Assembly (NCBI GenBank): GCA_905250025.1
Contig: CAJNOJ010000142.1
Coordinates: forward strand, 1-64,000
DNA length: 64,000 bases
Direction: 5' to 3'
Source: Adineta ricciae
Lineage: Eukaryota > Rotifera > Eurotatoria > Adinetida > Adinetidae
Shown here: piece by piece, positions 1-11,224 of the stretch
How positions within the stretch are numbered: the first letter of the stretch is position 1
Layout of the letters: the number at the start of each line of letters is the position of its first letter
The notes under the pieces: generated by a model
The model's input: only the letters and a program-made list of their open reading frames with translations
The model's database searches: none
Told to the model about the DNA's origin: nothing
Translations under genes and position numbers: made by a program

Positions 1-68
1 CGACATGATATAGAAATAATGGTATAAAAGTGTAAAATTCGAACTGAAATTTGAAAAAAAAAGAAAAC

Positions 69-1051
69 ATGTGGAACGAATGGTTCGTTCGTTTAAAGAA
101 TGAAGTCATCGAAATCGTGTTGACTATACATCGAATGCTAACGAATCCATTAATGATGATATTATATTGTCTTTGGATCGTGATTTCAGGGCACGAAGAA
201 GAGTACATAAAAAATGCGAAAGATCGAGCGGAAGAAGATAGAAGTAATGCCGAACATCAAATGCCGAACGAATTTATCCAAGGTGCTGCTATTACGGTAC
301 GTACATGTCGACGTCTATACAAGAAGATAATGTAGTTAACGTGATATTCTAGGCAGAAACATGTCCACCATCGCTGGCTGTTCGCTCGGCGTTACGATTG
401 CAATTCTGGATCTTTTATTGGAAATTGGAGCGTGAACGCGTTCACCTAGCTCGTACACTTCCTGCAAGTCTTACTGCGCCAGGTCAGCCAGTTCCTTATA
501 CAGCAAAATTGATCCCCGTTCTAACAGAAGATGTCAATTTATTACGTGATCATACGACTGAGAACCTTCCAGTGATTAGCTTACGTTCATTAATGAAAAC
601 TGGACGCTATTTAGTCGTTAATTTTGGTAGTTGTACATGACCTCCGTTTCTTGCAAGTTTAAAATCATATCTTGAACTTGCACAGTATCATCAGAAGAGG
701 AACTCTCCCATTGATTTTATTATTGTCTATATTCGTGAAGCTCATGCTTCAGATGGATGGAAATTTGACGGACCAAATTACAGTTTCATCGCCAATCATC
801 GAGATATTCAAGATCGAGTCGATGCTGTAAAAACTCTCATTGAATTAGCTGGAATCGATCAGAATGATCAAATTGCAGTCTATTCGGATACCATGGATGA
901 TCATACGAACCATATATTTCGCGGATGGCCGGAGAAACTCTATGTTTTATCGGATGGTAAAGTGCTCTATCAAGGTCAAAATGGTCCATCAGGTTATTCC
1001 ATTCCATCGGTGAATTATTTCTTGAAAAACAATATTTTGAATGAAAACTGA
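69..1051 (+). CDS. Iodothyronine deiodinase, selenoprotein
   Basis: Two exons, 69-296 and 353-1051, joined over a 56-bp GT..AG intron, give 308 residues if the in-frame TGA at 638 is read as selenocysteine. The N-terminus carries one hydrophobic membrane segment (about residues 15-38), as in deiodinases. The thioredoxin-fold catalytic motif reads NFGSCT-U-PPF, which is the family's active site with Sec in place. Downstream conserved parts are IDFIIVYIREAHASDGW and FRGWPEKLYVLSDGKVLYQG. The family removes iodine from iodothyronines at membranes. ATG 69 is chosen because an in-frame TGA at 45 lies just upstream; the TTG at 51 is not a credible start. Length is slightly above the vertebrate norm. 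A 157-bp exact copy of exon 2 recurs at 36250. Confidence 0.93.
638..640 (+). other. In-frame TGA read as selenocysteine
   Basis: The TGA falls exactly at the catalytic residue of the deiodinase motif (SCT-U-PPF). The same frame stays open for another 136 codons with clear family similarity, and a SECIS-like hairpin follows the gene. It should be recoded rather than treated as a stop. Confidence 0.92.
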
Positions 1052-1077
1052 AAATTTCATTTTTTTATTTTATTTCA

Positions 1078-1128
1078 ATGATATTTTGTATTGAAATCGG
1101 TTTGCGTACCGAAGATACAAGATGGAGT
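1078..1128 (+). promoter_or_regulatory. SECIS element in the deiodinase 3' UTR
   Basis: Starting 27 bases after the stop codon: ATGA (1078-1081), then an 11-nt strand (1082-1092), G and the apical AA (1094-1095), a TCGGT/ACCGA mini-stem around 1097-1112, then an 11-nt strand (1114-1124) that pairs completely with the first one allowing G-U pairs, then GGAG. This gives the ATGA..AA..GGA core of eukaryotic SECIS elements with canonical spacing. T-rich sequence before and A-rich sequence after can form the outer helix. It would direct Sec insertion at the TGA at 638. The structure was drawn by hand, not computed. Confidence 0.85.
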
Positions 1129-1275
1129 ACGTTTCTCGTTGTAAAATAAAAATAAATTTTTGGTTTCGTTTCTTCTCATTCTGTGTATTGATCTATGATA
1201 TCAACATGTGAAAAGATGCAGTGTCATAAGGATGAAGGACAATAAAAACGGCATTTCATTTCAAGTATACTTGTC

Positions 1276-3708
1276 ATGTATCTTAGTTGGATTGATTATA
1301 CAGTCTTTGTTTTATTATTAAGTAAATTCTCATTGAAACATTGTTGATTAACAACTCAATGTTTTAGTTTTCTCATGTGGAATTGGAATTTATCAAGGTT
1401 GTTTTCGATCGAAGCAAACTTCGACTAAAGAATTTCTTCTGGCCAATGGCCGGATGAAAATTCTACCTACAGCGATGAGTTTACTTGCAAGTTTAACATC
1501 TGCTGCATCATTATTGGGTATGCCTGTTGAGTTCTACTATTTTGGATCGATGCTTGTGTATTGCGGTAAGTTGAAAGCATCTTTGCATGTCATTAGTTTT
1601 AATCTTCGACAAAAGTTGTCCCATGGTTTATCGGAACTTATTTAACAATGAAATTTTTCATACCAAAATTTCACTACGTGGGAAATGCAAGTATTTATGC
1701 TGTATGTACGCAATTAGTTTTTAAGATAAATCTTTCTAAGTTTCGTTATTGTTATATAGTATCTGGAACAACGATTTTCATTGACGATTCGAATTCTGGT
1801 GACCGGGAGTTTTATTCTGGTCACTGTGAGTAGAAATTGCCAGGTTTAAACGTGATTTTGATGGAGACTATCGAAGATTCTTTCCATGGCAACGATTTTG
1901 TATGGGCCGAGCATCGCTTTAAGTCAAGTCACGGGCTTGAATATTTGGTTATCGGTTGGACTATGTGGTATAGTTTGTACAGTCTATACGAGTATTGTAA
2001 GGAGTTTTTTTTTAACGAAAACATTCCGTTTCGAAGAGAAAATTTCAGGGAGGAATGAAAGCGGTTATATGGACTGATGTTATTCAAGCATCGATTATGT
2101 TTATTGGATTGATTCTATCAATTATTTTTGGTAAGAGTTTTACGAGAAGAAAACATTGAACTTTTCTTGTAATCTAAGGTTTTATTGATCTCGGCGGAGT
2201 ATCTAGAGTATTCGAAATCGTGAATAATGGAAATCGATTACAATTCGCTGAGTACATTAACAGATAATTCGATGTAAATATATGAATAAATCCATTTAGC
2301 ATTCGTTTGGACCTATCGATTCGATATACATTTTGGAGTATATTCATTGGTGTGATTTTCTCCAGTACAGCGCAATATGCCTGCATTCAAACGCAAGCAC
2401 AGCGGTATATGTGTGTTAAAGATACGAAAACTGCTCAGAGAGTTGCATGGACTAATTATGTAATGTTCGTGACGATGCAAATGCTTTGTTTGTGTGTCGG
2501 ATGTTTGCTATATGCAAAATATAGTCAATGTGATCCAATTCGATCAAAGAAAATTTCTCGGCCAGATCAAGTAAGATGATAAATGGAGGAAGAGAATATG
2601 TGATGCGAAACGTGTGATTTTCTAGATGTATCCGTTGTTTGTCATTGAAACATTAGGAAGATTTCCGGGTTTAACAGGTCTTTTTATCGCCTGTATATTG
2701 AGCGCCACATTGAGTACATTTTCAAGTGGGGTAAATAGTACGGCGACAGTTGTTTTGGAAGATATTTACAAAAGATTGACAAAGAAAGAATTAATCACTA
2801 ACGATCGACAAGTTCTGCTTTCGAAAATCTTATGTGAGAAAACTTTGAACCTTGAATTTTTCAAAACTTTTCTCGTATAGCCGTGTGTATCGGAAGCTTA
2901 ACAGTACTGATGGCCTTCCTAGTATCGTTTATGCAAAGCAATATCATCACTGTTAGTATTTACAAGTTTGTCTTTGTGTTCATGTCAATAGATTTTAGAT
3001 TATCATTCAAATCTTCGGTGTATTTGCAGCTCCTATTCTTGGAATCTATATTCTTGGATTCTTTTTCTCGCGAGTTAAAAGCCGAGTATATACGAGTTAT
3101 TTTCTTTGATAAAACATGTGAAACGTTTGTTTAGAGTGTATGTGTAGCGTTTTTCATTTGTTTAATCTTTCAATTATTTCTACTCTTTGGTTCAATATTT
3201 ATGCCGATGCCGCCGAATAAGAACGGGGGACGACTACCCACGTCGGTCGATCAATGTATCCCAGCAGTTAATGAGACTGCTTCGACAACCACGACAGAAA
3301 TGAAGTAATAAAACGAGAGAAAGAGAAATCGATGTATTAGTTTTTTGTAATTTAGATCGAATGGATTGGTGGCTTTATTCTCAATATCACCACTTTGGTT
3401 TATATGCATTGGCACATTGATTACTATTGTTGTTGGGTTGATTTTAAGTTTTATTCTCGGTGAGATCTTTTTAACGGAATTTTTCATAGATGGAAAGTTA
3501 TTCGTGTTTTTCTAGATTCCAAGGATCCAAAGGTGATCGATCCATTGCTATTGGTATCGCCAAAAGAGATTCTGCCATGTGGATCATCTAGAAAAGTAAA
3601 GATAAAATCATCCTTTTGCTACAATGTATCTTTTCGTTCTAGGTCCTGGTAGAACCATCAACTGTCGACAAAAACGACAGAATCATCGAGGAAGATATGA
3701 TGCTTTGA
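1276..3708 (+). CDS. SLC5-type sodium/solute symporter
   Basis: Fifteen exons join in frame to 575 residues: 1276-1321, 1368-1565, 1616-1701, 1760-1825, 1877-1996, 2049-2130, 2179-2251, 2300-2570, 2626-2833, 2881-2951, 2999-3085, 3135-3304, 3356-3459, 3516-3595, 3643-3708. All introns are about 45-60 bp with GT..AG ends. Family landmarks include SLLASLTSAASLLGMPVEFY near the N-terminus, ALSQVTG, GGMKAVIWTDVIQ, QAQRYM, and LSATLSTFSSGVNSTATVVLED. This is the sodium/solute symporter fold with about 12-13 membrane helices, in the branch holding the iodide, multivitamin and monocarboxylate carriers; the substrate cannot be read from sequence. Length is normal for the family. It starts 224 bp after the deiodinase on the same strand. 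ATG 1276 is inferred from the first exon, whose reading frame fits the usual N-terminal helix. Confidence 0.88.
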
Positions 3709-4089
3709 TATTTGAATAAATGAGCCATTTTCTGCTAATGTTGAGAGTATTTTATTACAGGCTACTATCTCGTACATATATCTATCAGGGAGGAAAGAAA
3801 TTGCACAATAGGTATGTCCTATGGCGAATCCTACGCGAAAATGACGATGCAAATATTTAGTAAATTCATCTTAAAATATTATAATGCCAAACTCTCATTA
3901 CAATAAGTTAACTAAACTAATTAGCTGAAAAGAGTACGATCATAAACCACCGTGCGCAATGAAATACGAATAGAAAAATACTTTCTTATTTTCTAATGTG
4001 TGTGTTCACTTTTCAAGAAGATAGGTCAAAATCAAAGTCAGTTAGATAGAAAGAATATAAATGATTCGATCATGATCCGAACGTACGGA
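3709..4089. other. Intergenic, no gene seen
   Basis: Short open frames here show no family resemblance. It separates the 3' ends of the symporter gene and the TPR pseudogene, which converge. Confidence 0.6.
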
Positions 4090-5208
4090 TTAATCCACAC
4101 GACGATCATTAGGATTTATACCTTCTTCTACATATTGGTCATCGCGATTCGTGTCTTCATCCACATGCTCCACATTCATTTGATTAACTGATAACCTGCC
4201 AATAATTTCGGTCGTACGTTCTAAATCAGAACGATTAGTTGAAGATTTTGTTTTTATGAATGGTTAATGCTTTGTCTTGATCGTTTTGATCTTGATAAAT
4301 TGCAGCTATGCACTCATAGCAATCAGCGAGACCGTGTACTACAGAGTTTTCTTGAATGATATTTAATGTTTTATTACAATGTTCCATTGCTTTATCATTC
4401 AAGTATTGTTTTGAATAAACAAGTGCCAATCTCGTGTTGCTAGCTGCACTATTATCTCATTGAATTTCTTTAGCTTTGATGGTAAATTTCAAAGCATTAT
4501 CATAATCTTTCAATTAGCGACTGGATTCCGTTACTGTCCTGATCGAATCGATAAATTCGAAGTGCATCCATGGAATAATCAAATACTCGTTGATAATTTT
4601 GTTTTTGATAATACCAATGACTAAGGCAATCTTCACAAACAATCAAATGCAGACGAATACCATAGTTATCATGTGAGTTAGCTGATAATTGAATAAGTTC
4701 CATGCTTTCGAAGATTTGCTTTCCTTTTGCTAAATGATCGATAGATCTATCAAAGTCTAAGTGGTTTATGCCAAGAGTATAACCAATATTATCATGACTC
4801 AAAGCGACGTTGATATTATCGTTGTCAAAGATTCTCTCTCGAATCTCTAAAGATTTTTCAAACAATTGTACCGCCTTCTCAGGTTGACTGTAGATGAAAG
4901 CACGGCCCACATCAAAATACCATTTTGCAACGCCTTCGTGGTTCATTGAATATTCTTTAGGTACCTTTGGATTTATATTAGCACCTTTCATAAATAGTCG
5001 CATTGCATTTGCATAATCATTCTTTTTCATGTAAATATAAAGCTTTTCGGTAATGATCAAACGCCCATTGATCATATCCAACATTCGTGTAAAGAATTCC
5101 TATGGTGTAATGCCAACCAGCTACTGTAGATTCACATATAGAAGTTTCTGATGTGCATAAAAAGTTCGAACAGAACGAGTCAACCGATAATAAGTGTAAG
5201 GGCAGCAC
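4090..5208 (-). pseudogene. TPR-repeat protein, degenerate
   Basis: Read leftward from 5208, tetratricopeptide repeats are clear (for example AFDHYRKALYLHEKE, KAVQLFEKSLEIRERIF, AMEHCNKTLNIIQ, DKALTIHK), followed by an acidic tail ending at 4090. No single frame spans them. A frame shift is needed near 5035, two in-frame stops lie between 4430 and 4510, and another shift is needed near 4240. The N-terminal half, where an effector domain would sit in rotifer ART-TPR proteins, is missing; the similarity ends about 40 bp before the truncated ABC gene. It is probably a decayed relative of the ART-TPR gene at 11225, but that link is an inference. Confidence 0.75.
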
Positions 5209-5250
5209 ACTGTCAGAAGTAAATTATTGGAAATTAAAACTATTTTGCAG

Positions 5251-7599
5251 CTTTATGTGAATCCTTGGCAAGAACGACATCATCAAGTTCCGTAACTCTC
5301 CAAGAACAATTCACTGTAAAGCAGAAAACCAAAAGGAGATTTTGCTGTACCCATCGGTCATTGATTCTTCGCCTACTAGCTTTCAATCGGCCTGAATGGC
5401 CATTCATTGCTATTGGTACAATTACCGCTACGCTGGCTGGTGCAGCCGAACCAATAGTTGGTGTCATATTTTCATCTGTCTACCATCAATATGCTAATAC
5501 TGATCTTCAGAATCAGATTCGTGAAACACGTAATCTTGCTTTGATCATCTTCTTCCTACACCTAGTCGATGGATTTTTTATCTGGACTATGATATGGACA
5601 TTTGCTGTCTCAGGAGAACGTCTGACTAAACGTATGCGTCTCATGGCATTTTCTGCAATTCTTCGACAAGAAATTGGGTTTTTCGACATAGAACAAAATT
5701 CAGTTAGTGCTCTAACTACTCGACTCTCTGCAGATGCATCGGTATTGAAGGTGAGGAATATTAGACAAATAAATACATCTATGAAACCTTTCTTTTATAG
5801 GGCCTATCTGGCATTCGAATAGGTAGATACTGCACGTTTACTCACTGAATTTGAACAATAAATGTGTTGATTTAGGAGTGATTTTACAAGCATTCGGTGC
5901 GCTTTTGACGGCTATTGTTATTTCATTTCAAGCAGGATGGAAATTATCTTGTGTTATGTTTTGTTTTGCTCCTTTAATGGCCTTTTCCGGTCTTTTACAA
6001 GGACAAAGTCAGTCGAAGTCGGGCAAAACTAAATCCTCAAGCAATTGGGCTGATCAAGGATCACAAGTTCATAATCATTCTCTTTGCTTTGTATATTTAT
6101 ACATATACGTCGATATTTAGTGTGCCGCTGAGGTGTTTAACAAGATACGCACAGTGGCAGCAGTCGGTTGTGAAGAGTATTTCATTGATAAATTTGAAAA
6201 TGCATTTAATAAAAGCTTTTAGTAAGCAATTACGACGTACGGCAAATCGCTTATTTTTGTTTTTAGCGCCTTTCTTCCAAAAATTCATATGCGAGCTATC
6301 GGCTATGGTATATCGAATTCTTTGATTTTCTTCTTGCATATTACAACGTTTACCTACGGTTCAAAACTAGTTGAAAACAATGAAATGTCTGTCGATCAGG
6401 TTTTTCGGTATGGAGAAATAGTTGAACCAAATTTTTACAATTTGTATCTTACTTTAGAATATTTATTGTTATCACGTTTGCTGCTACAGCAGTTGGTCAA
6501 AGTATTTCAATGATGCCTCAATATTCAAAAGCTCGGTCAGCAGCTCTACGAATTTTCTCTTTGATTAAACGACAACCATTCATTCACATGAATGAAGGTA
6601 TTTCATTGGTAAGATGTTATTAATACTCTCAGACAAGTCTCCTTCAAGAAAAATCTCTGTTTTGTTATAATTCAATAGTCAGCTGATCAGATCATCGGCG
6701 AAATCGAATTCAGAAATGTTTATTTTTCGTATCCGATGCGTGAGAGAAAGTTTGTACTACGGAATTGTTCGTTCACTTGTTCTCCGCATACATCGAACGC
6801 ATTGGTCGGAAAATCAGGTTATGGGTATGTCCATCGAAAGAAAGACATTCTCATATGTGTATACTATATTTGTATAGAAAATCGACTGTTTTCAGTCTTC
6901 TCCTTCGATTTTATGATCCTCAAAAAGGTACCATCCTTCTCGATGGTCATGACTTACGCGATTTCAATGTTCAATGGTTACGATCGATTATCGGTATTGT
7001 TCAACAAGAACCCATTCTTTTCAATCTAAGTATCCGAGAAAATATCGCTTATGGTCGATTGGGAATACCAGTAACGGACGCAGAGATCTATCATGTTTCG
7101 AAACTTGCAAATGTTCATGATGCTATTATCAATATGCCCGAGGTGAATTCCTTGTGTTTTCATCAACGGATGCTCTTTACTTTTTTGTGTAGGGCTATCA
7201 AACAATATGCGGTTCAAGAGGTTCGCAATTGAGTGGAGGTGAACGGCAGCGCGTTGCAATTGCGCGAGCTCTTCTTCGTCAACCAATTTTATTTCTATCT
7301 GATGAATCTACTGCCGCTCTCGATAATATCTCGGAAAAAGCAAGAGACTTCAAAATACCTACCATAATGTCGTTCATTTCACTTTTTAGCTTGTTCAACA
7401 AGCACTAGACAATGTTCAAAGATCTGTTTCTAATCAAACATCGCTGACTATAGCCCATCGTCTAACAACAATTCAAAACTGTGATCAAATCTTTGTATTT
7501 AATCGAGGTCATATTTCCGAGCAAGATACGCACGAAAATCTTCTGACGCTAAAGAATGAATACTATCGGCTGTGGATGGCTACTGAAAACCGTCAATGA
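5251..7599 (+). CDS. ABCB-type transporter, C-terminal half (5' truncated)
   Basis: Ten exons join in frame: 5251-5750, 5801-5822, 5876-6066, 6121-6221, 6267-6407, 6458-6608, 6679-6824, 6878-7142, 7193-7339, 7390-7599. The product (about 623 residues) is one transmembrane domain plus one nucleotide-binding domain, like the second half of P-glycoprotein. Walker A GKSGYGKST is created by splicing at 6824/6878. The Q-loop IVQQEPILF, signature LSGGERQR, Walker [13 protein letters not shown] and switch AHRLTT are all present. The Walker B aspartate is followed by Glu, so ATP hydrolysis looks possible. The first exon begins at a splice acceptor (AG at 5249-5250) in a non-zero phase, and no upstream exon is found; a TPR pseudogene sits there instead. 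The last intron has a GC donor. Confidence 0.85.
7340..7389 (+). other. GC-AG intron in the ABC transporter
   Basis: The last intron begins GCAAGA and ends TTTAG. Splicing there restores the frame between ISEK and LVQQALDN. Copy B has the same GC donor at 28385, so it is not a sequencing error. Confidence 0.8.
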
Positions 7600-8007
7600 T
7601 AAAGGAGACGATTATCGAATTGTTCTCTGTTGAGCTATTACCGCTCAAAACTGTATGGTTGTGAAACAATTTTCCATTGAGAATAAAACAAACATGTTGA
7701 CAATGATTTTTCATTAGAATCTGAATCGAAGAATAGTAATGAGTGCGGGTGTATAGGTCTTTATTTGTCTTGTATACTGTCGTGAGAAACAGGAAGACAT
7801 GTAAAGGTTTTAGTTCTAAGCCAACCCAACACTAATAAACAGATTTTTTACAGAAAATTGTAGATGATTCTACCGGATGAAAACAGATACACATCAATGG
7901 CTCAGTCCCAATATTTATTAAAAGATGTAAACAGTATTGAGCGAAGAAAAATTCATCAAAAGGAGAGCTGTTTTTTTTCAAGATTGTGTTTTCTGATCAA
8001 TAATCGA
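7600..8007. other. Intergenic between convergent genes, nothing recognised
   Basis: This is 3' flank of the ABC gene and of the mucin-like gene. It is conserved in copy B at 28648-29051 with scattered substitutions and no coding pattern. Confidence 0.6.
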
Positions 8008-9705
8008 TTAATAAAATTGAACATAATCTGGACCCGATGCAGTGACTGTAAATGGACCAATTTGACCATGATAAATCGTTGTAACAACTAATATATATAT
8101 CGCTCCCGCATTCAAATTGTGTGATAGTTTAAATTGCTGATTACTATCAAATGTATTAACCGAGGAAACTAAGTACCAACTTGGATAATAAGAGTTGAAT
8201 CCATCTTTGTAAAGTGCAGCTGCGGTATTCATGTAACTCATGCTGCTAAAAGTGTATAGACCAGGTGTTTTGACAGCAACGCTGATTGCCTGATAATATT
8301 TATTAACTGTTCCGGGATATACGCCACTGTAAATAGTTAATGCATTTGTGTAATACGAATGGGCAGAGGCTGGCGCATATCCAGCTGTTGACGTTGGCAC
8401 CGTTCCATTGTATAATGAGTTGGCTGTTGAGTTATGGAATGGGTATGACGATGAATTGTAGAATGGGTATGATGTTGAGTTATGGAATGGGTATGACGAT
8501 GAATTGTAGAATGGGTATGATGTTGAGTTATGGAATGGGTATGACGATGAATTGTAGAATGGGTATGATGTTGAGTTGTAAAACGGGTAGGAAGTTGAAT
8601 TCCAGAACGGGTATGATGTTGAGTTGTAGAATGGATACGATGATGAATTGTAGAACGGGTATGATGTTGAATTATGGAATGGATAGGCTGTTGAGTTGTA
8701 AAACGGGTAGGAAGTTGAGTTATAGAATGGGTATGATGATGAATTGTAGAACGGGTATGATGTTGAGTTATAGAATGGATAGGCTGTTGTGTTCCAGAAT
8801 GGGTATGATGATGAATTGTAGAACGGGTATGATGTTGAGTTATGGAATGGATACGATGATGAATTGTAGAACGGGTATGATGTTGAGTTATGGAATGGAT
8901 AGGCTGTCGTGTTCCAGAATGGGTATGATGTTGAGTTGTAGAATGGATACGATGATGAATTGTAGAATGGGTATGATGTTGAGTTGTAGAATGGATAAGA
9001 TGATGAATTATAAAACGGGTAGGAAGTTGAATTATAGAATGGGTAGGAAGTTGAATTCCAGAATGGGTATGATGTTGAGTTATAGAATGGATAAGATGAT
9101 GAATTATAGAATGGGTATGAGGTTGAATTATAGAATGGGTAAGAAGTTGAATTCCAGAATGGGTATGATGTTGAGTTGTAAAACGGGTAGGAAGTTGAGT
9201 TGTAGAATGGATAGGCTGTTGTGTTCCATGATGGAAATCCTGTTGTTGCTGTAAAAGAAGGCGCTAGACAAAGGGGCATAAAATTTTTTGACAATGGAAA
9301 TAAATGTGTTTTACTTGGTGTTGACGGTGATGGTGGACATAATCGTTGATCAATCATCGATAGTGGGTAACAAACAGGTGTTAACGAATTACATCTTGGA
9401 TGTCGCACGCACACGTGATCAGTTCGTTCACAAGCATCGCCAGGTGATTGACATGTCTGCAATCGTGAACAACTTACACCAAGAACAGCACAAATAGAAA
9501 CATCATCCGATATTGATAATGGTAAACACCCGCATGCACTGTTTGATGAACATGAATCGTACTGAGATTTACCTTGACATGTTTGGCCATTAATAGTTTG
9601 AGCAAAATATAAACTAAAATAATTCAAAAGCAGAAAATATAGTATTTAATGGAAATATCATTTTTACCTAAAAAGAATAAGAACGGAGCAAGTAGCATAT
9701 GACAT
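8008..9705 (-). CDS. Secreted mucin-like protein with Tyr-Pro-Phe glycosylation repeats
   Basis: Exon 1 (9668-9705) encodes a signal peptide, MSYATCSVLILF, and exon 2 (9613-8008) the rest; the intron is 54 bp. The order is: signal peptide; a Cys-rich domain of about 75 residues; a spacer; 33 tandem octapeptides of consensus SYPF(Y/H/W)NS(T/S), each with an N-glycosylation sequon; then a C-terminal domain of about 120 residues rich in Tyr, Ser and Thr ending SGPDYVQFY. The tail resembles bacterial-type prepeptidase C-terminal folds only in general style. The protein is probably extracellular and heavily glycosylated. No known family is recognised. The opposite strand shows a long open frame that is a by-product of the repeat. 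Confidence 0.8.
8425..9216 (-). repeat. 24-bp coding minisatellite, 33 units (copy A)
   Basis: Thirty-three 24-bp units each encode one octapeptide. Units differ mostly at the aromatic position (Y, H or W) and at Ser/Thr. Copy B has 17 units at the same place. Confidence 0.92.
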
Positions 9706-10029
9706 TTTACCCATGTTTCGCAAGCACTGTAATTGAATGAAAGCTGCATGGCAATATCGCGTGTTTTTATACTTTAAGAAATCAATAGTATCATGACTCT
9801 ATTGGTATTAGCTCCCGAAAAAAGTTTAATAAAAAAGCAATCACTATAGAATTAACAGAAGTTTTTATACGGATTATATTACACAAAAGAATGAAGATTG
9901 AAAAACCAACAACATGCCGTATTGCTGAAAAAGAATACTGCTTATCATGGTGACGATGATATGTTCTATTTTTTAAAAATTTTGTCATCAAAATAAATGA
10001 TCGCTTTCTCGTCCTTATTCATGAAAAAT
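9706..10029. other. Intergenic, nothing recognised
   Basis: This is the upstream flank of the mucin-like gene and downstream flank of the acetyltransferase. It is AT-rich with no clear element, and copy B matches it. Confidence 0.5.
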
Positions 10030-10551
10030 CTAATCAACATGAGTCAATCGAAAGCCAATGAAATCCTTGGGATCGTAACCATATACAACTATTTGTTTAT
10101 CATCGATCACTTGTGCACCATATCTTGCGTAAAAGTCCACTGCTGGCTTATTAACTCGTCGGGTTAACACCTCATAATTGACTGTCGGCCCAAATGTCGC
10201 TCTTAGATGACTCATAAATAAACTGCCATAGCCTTGTCGTTTGAATAAAGGATGTATCGCTAATTGGGCAATATAAATTACATGCTTCGACACTTCTTTC
10301 ACTACTAATAAACCAATCAGTGTTAATGATTCATCACGCATAAGAAATATACGCGATTGATTGGTCAACAGATCATTTTGAACATGATCAAATATCTTGT
10401 CCAGCCAAGACGTTACTTGTTCACCTTGGGGACGATTGAGTTCAGATTCGATGAGTTGATAGTAATCATAAAACGAATCGACAAATAATCGACGTATTTC
10501 AGATAATAACAGATCTTGTGTATCAGTAAATGTATGTTCCTGGATACTCAT
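10030..10551 (-). CDS. GNAT-family N-acetyltransferase
   Basis: This is a single exon of 173 residues starting at ATG 10551. The acetyl-CoA binding motif A is visible as AQLAIHPLFKRQGYGSLF (about residues 100-117), carrying the Q/RxxGxG signature, and the C-terminal part DFYARYGAQVID matches motif B. GNAT enzymes move acetyl groups from acetyl-CoA to amines; the substrate is unknown. The length is typical of a stand-alone GNAT protein. Copy B (30693-31214) has the same length and only conservative changes, which supports a real gene. It is divergent from the ART-TPR gene, with about 670 bp between starts. Confidence 0.88.
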   Translation of the reverse strand: MSIQEHTFTDTQDLLLSEIRRLFVDSFYDYYQLIESELNRPQGEQVTSWLDKIFDHVQNDLLTNQSRIFLMRDESLTLIGLLVVKEVSKHVIYIAQLAIHPLFKRQGYGSLFMSHLRATFGPTVNYEVLTRRVNKPAVDFYARYGAQVIDDKQIVVYGYDPKDFIGFRLTHVD

Positions 10552-11224
10552 AAATTATCTATAATGAAAAATGAATTTCAAAGCTCCCAGTGCTTTTTTA
10601 AAGCTCATATAAAAGATTCATATTCTATTTTAACTGGTTACACTCAAATCGAGACATTTTGCTCATTTCTACCTCAACACTTCACAGTGTTGCTGCAGAC
10701 ACATGTGAATTACAAACATTTCTACCAATAGTATTTCTTTTCTTTGTCTTTTGCGTATGCTTAGTCGGAAAACTTTGTCGGAAATGTGTCATAGTGCGCT
10801 AAAATTTTATTTTACATGCTTTACAAGTGACTGACGTTTCTGCGTGAACTGTGAGGCATTTCTACACTTCAGTATATAAAAAACGGCGATGCACTCTACT
10901 GATCTGTATGAATAGAATGGAGTGATTCGAATGACATTTATATTTTTCTCATACATAGAACCATCGTGTAAAGCATACAATTTCGGAGTGACTATTTCCT
11001 ATGTCAATACAACATTCAAATATTTTTACCTTTCAATGTGAATTAATCGATTTTGTCAAGTATAGATTCTCACATTAAAGGTTTCAATCCATTACCTTTT
11101 TTCTATATCGAACAATAACTTGTCAATATATCGCCGAAAGTGAAGAAAGAAAGTGTACAAATTTGGACACATTCCAACCGTCGGAGAACAGTACCAACGA
11201 ATTACAAATATTCGGATAAGAGCG
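10552..11224. promoter_or_regulatory. Shared upstream region with TATA-like box
   Basis: This divergent intergenic region lies between the acetyltransferase (-) and the ART-TPR gene (+). A TATATAAA box at 10873-10880 is kept in copy B (31525-31532) in a conserved setting, about 345 bp before the ART start codon. No other element is recognised. Confidence 0.45.

Noticed and set aside
398..640. Short open frame ending at the TGA as a truncated protein
   Set aside because: The TGA is the Sec codon of a deiodinase, and the frame continues to 1051 with family similarity.
3251..3852. Minus-strand open frames over the symporter exons
   Set aside because: Shadows of the spliced + strand gene with no family resemblance.
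8340..9254. 300-codon Met/Gly/Arg-rich open frame on the + strand
   Set aside because: It is the antisense of the 24-bp repeat in the mucin-like gene; codon periodicity of the array keeps it open. The same applies at 29378-29914.
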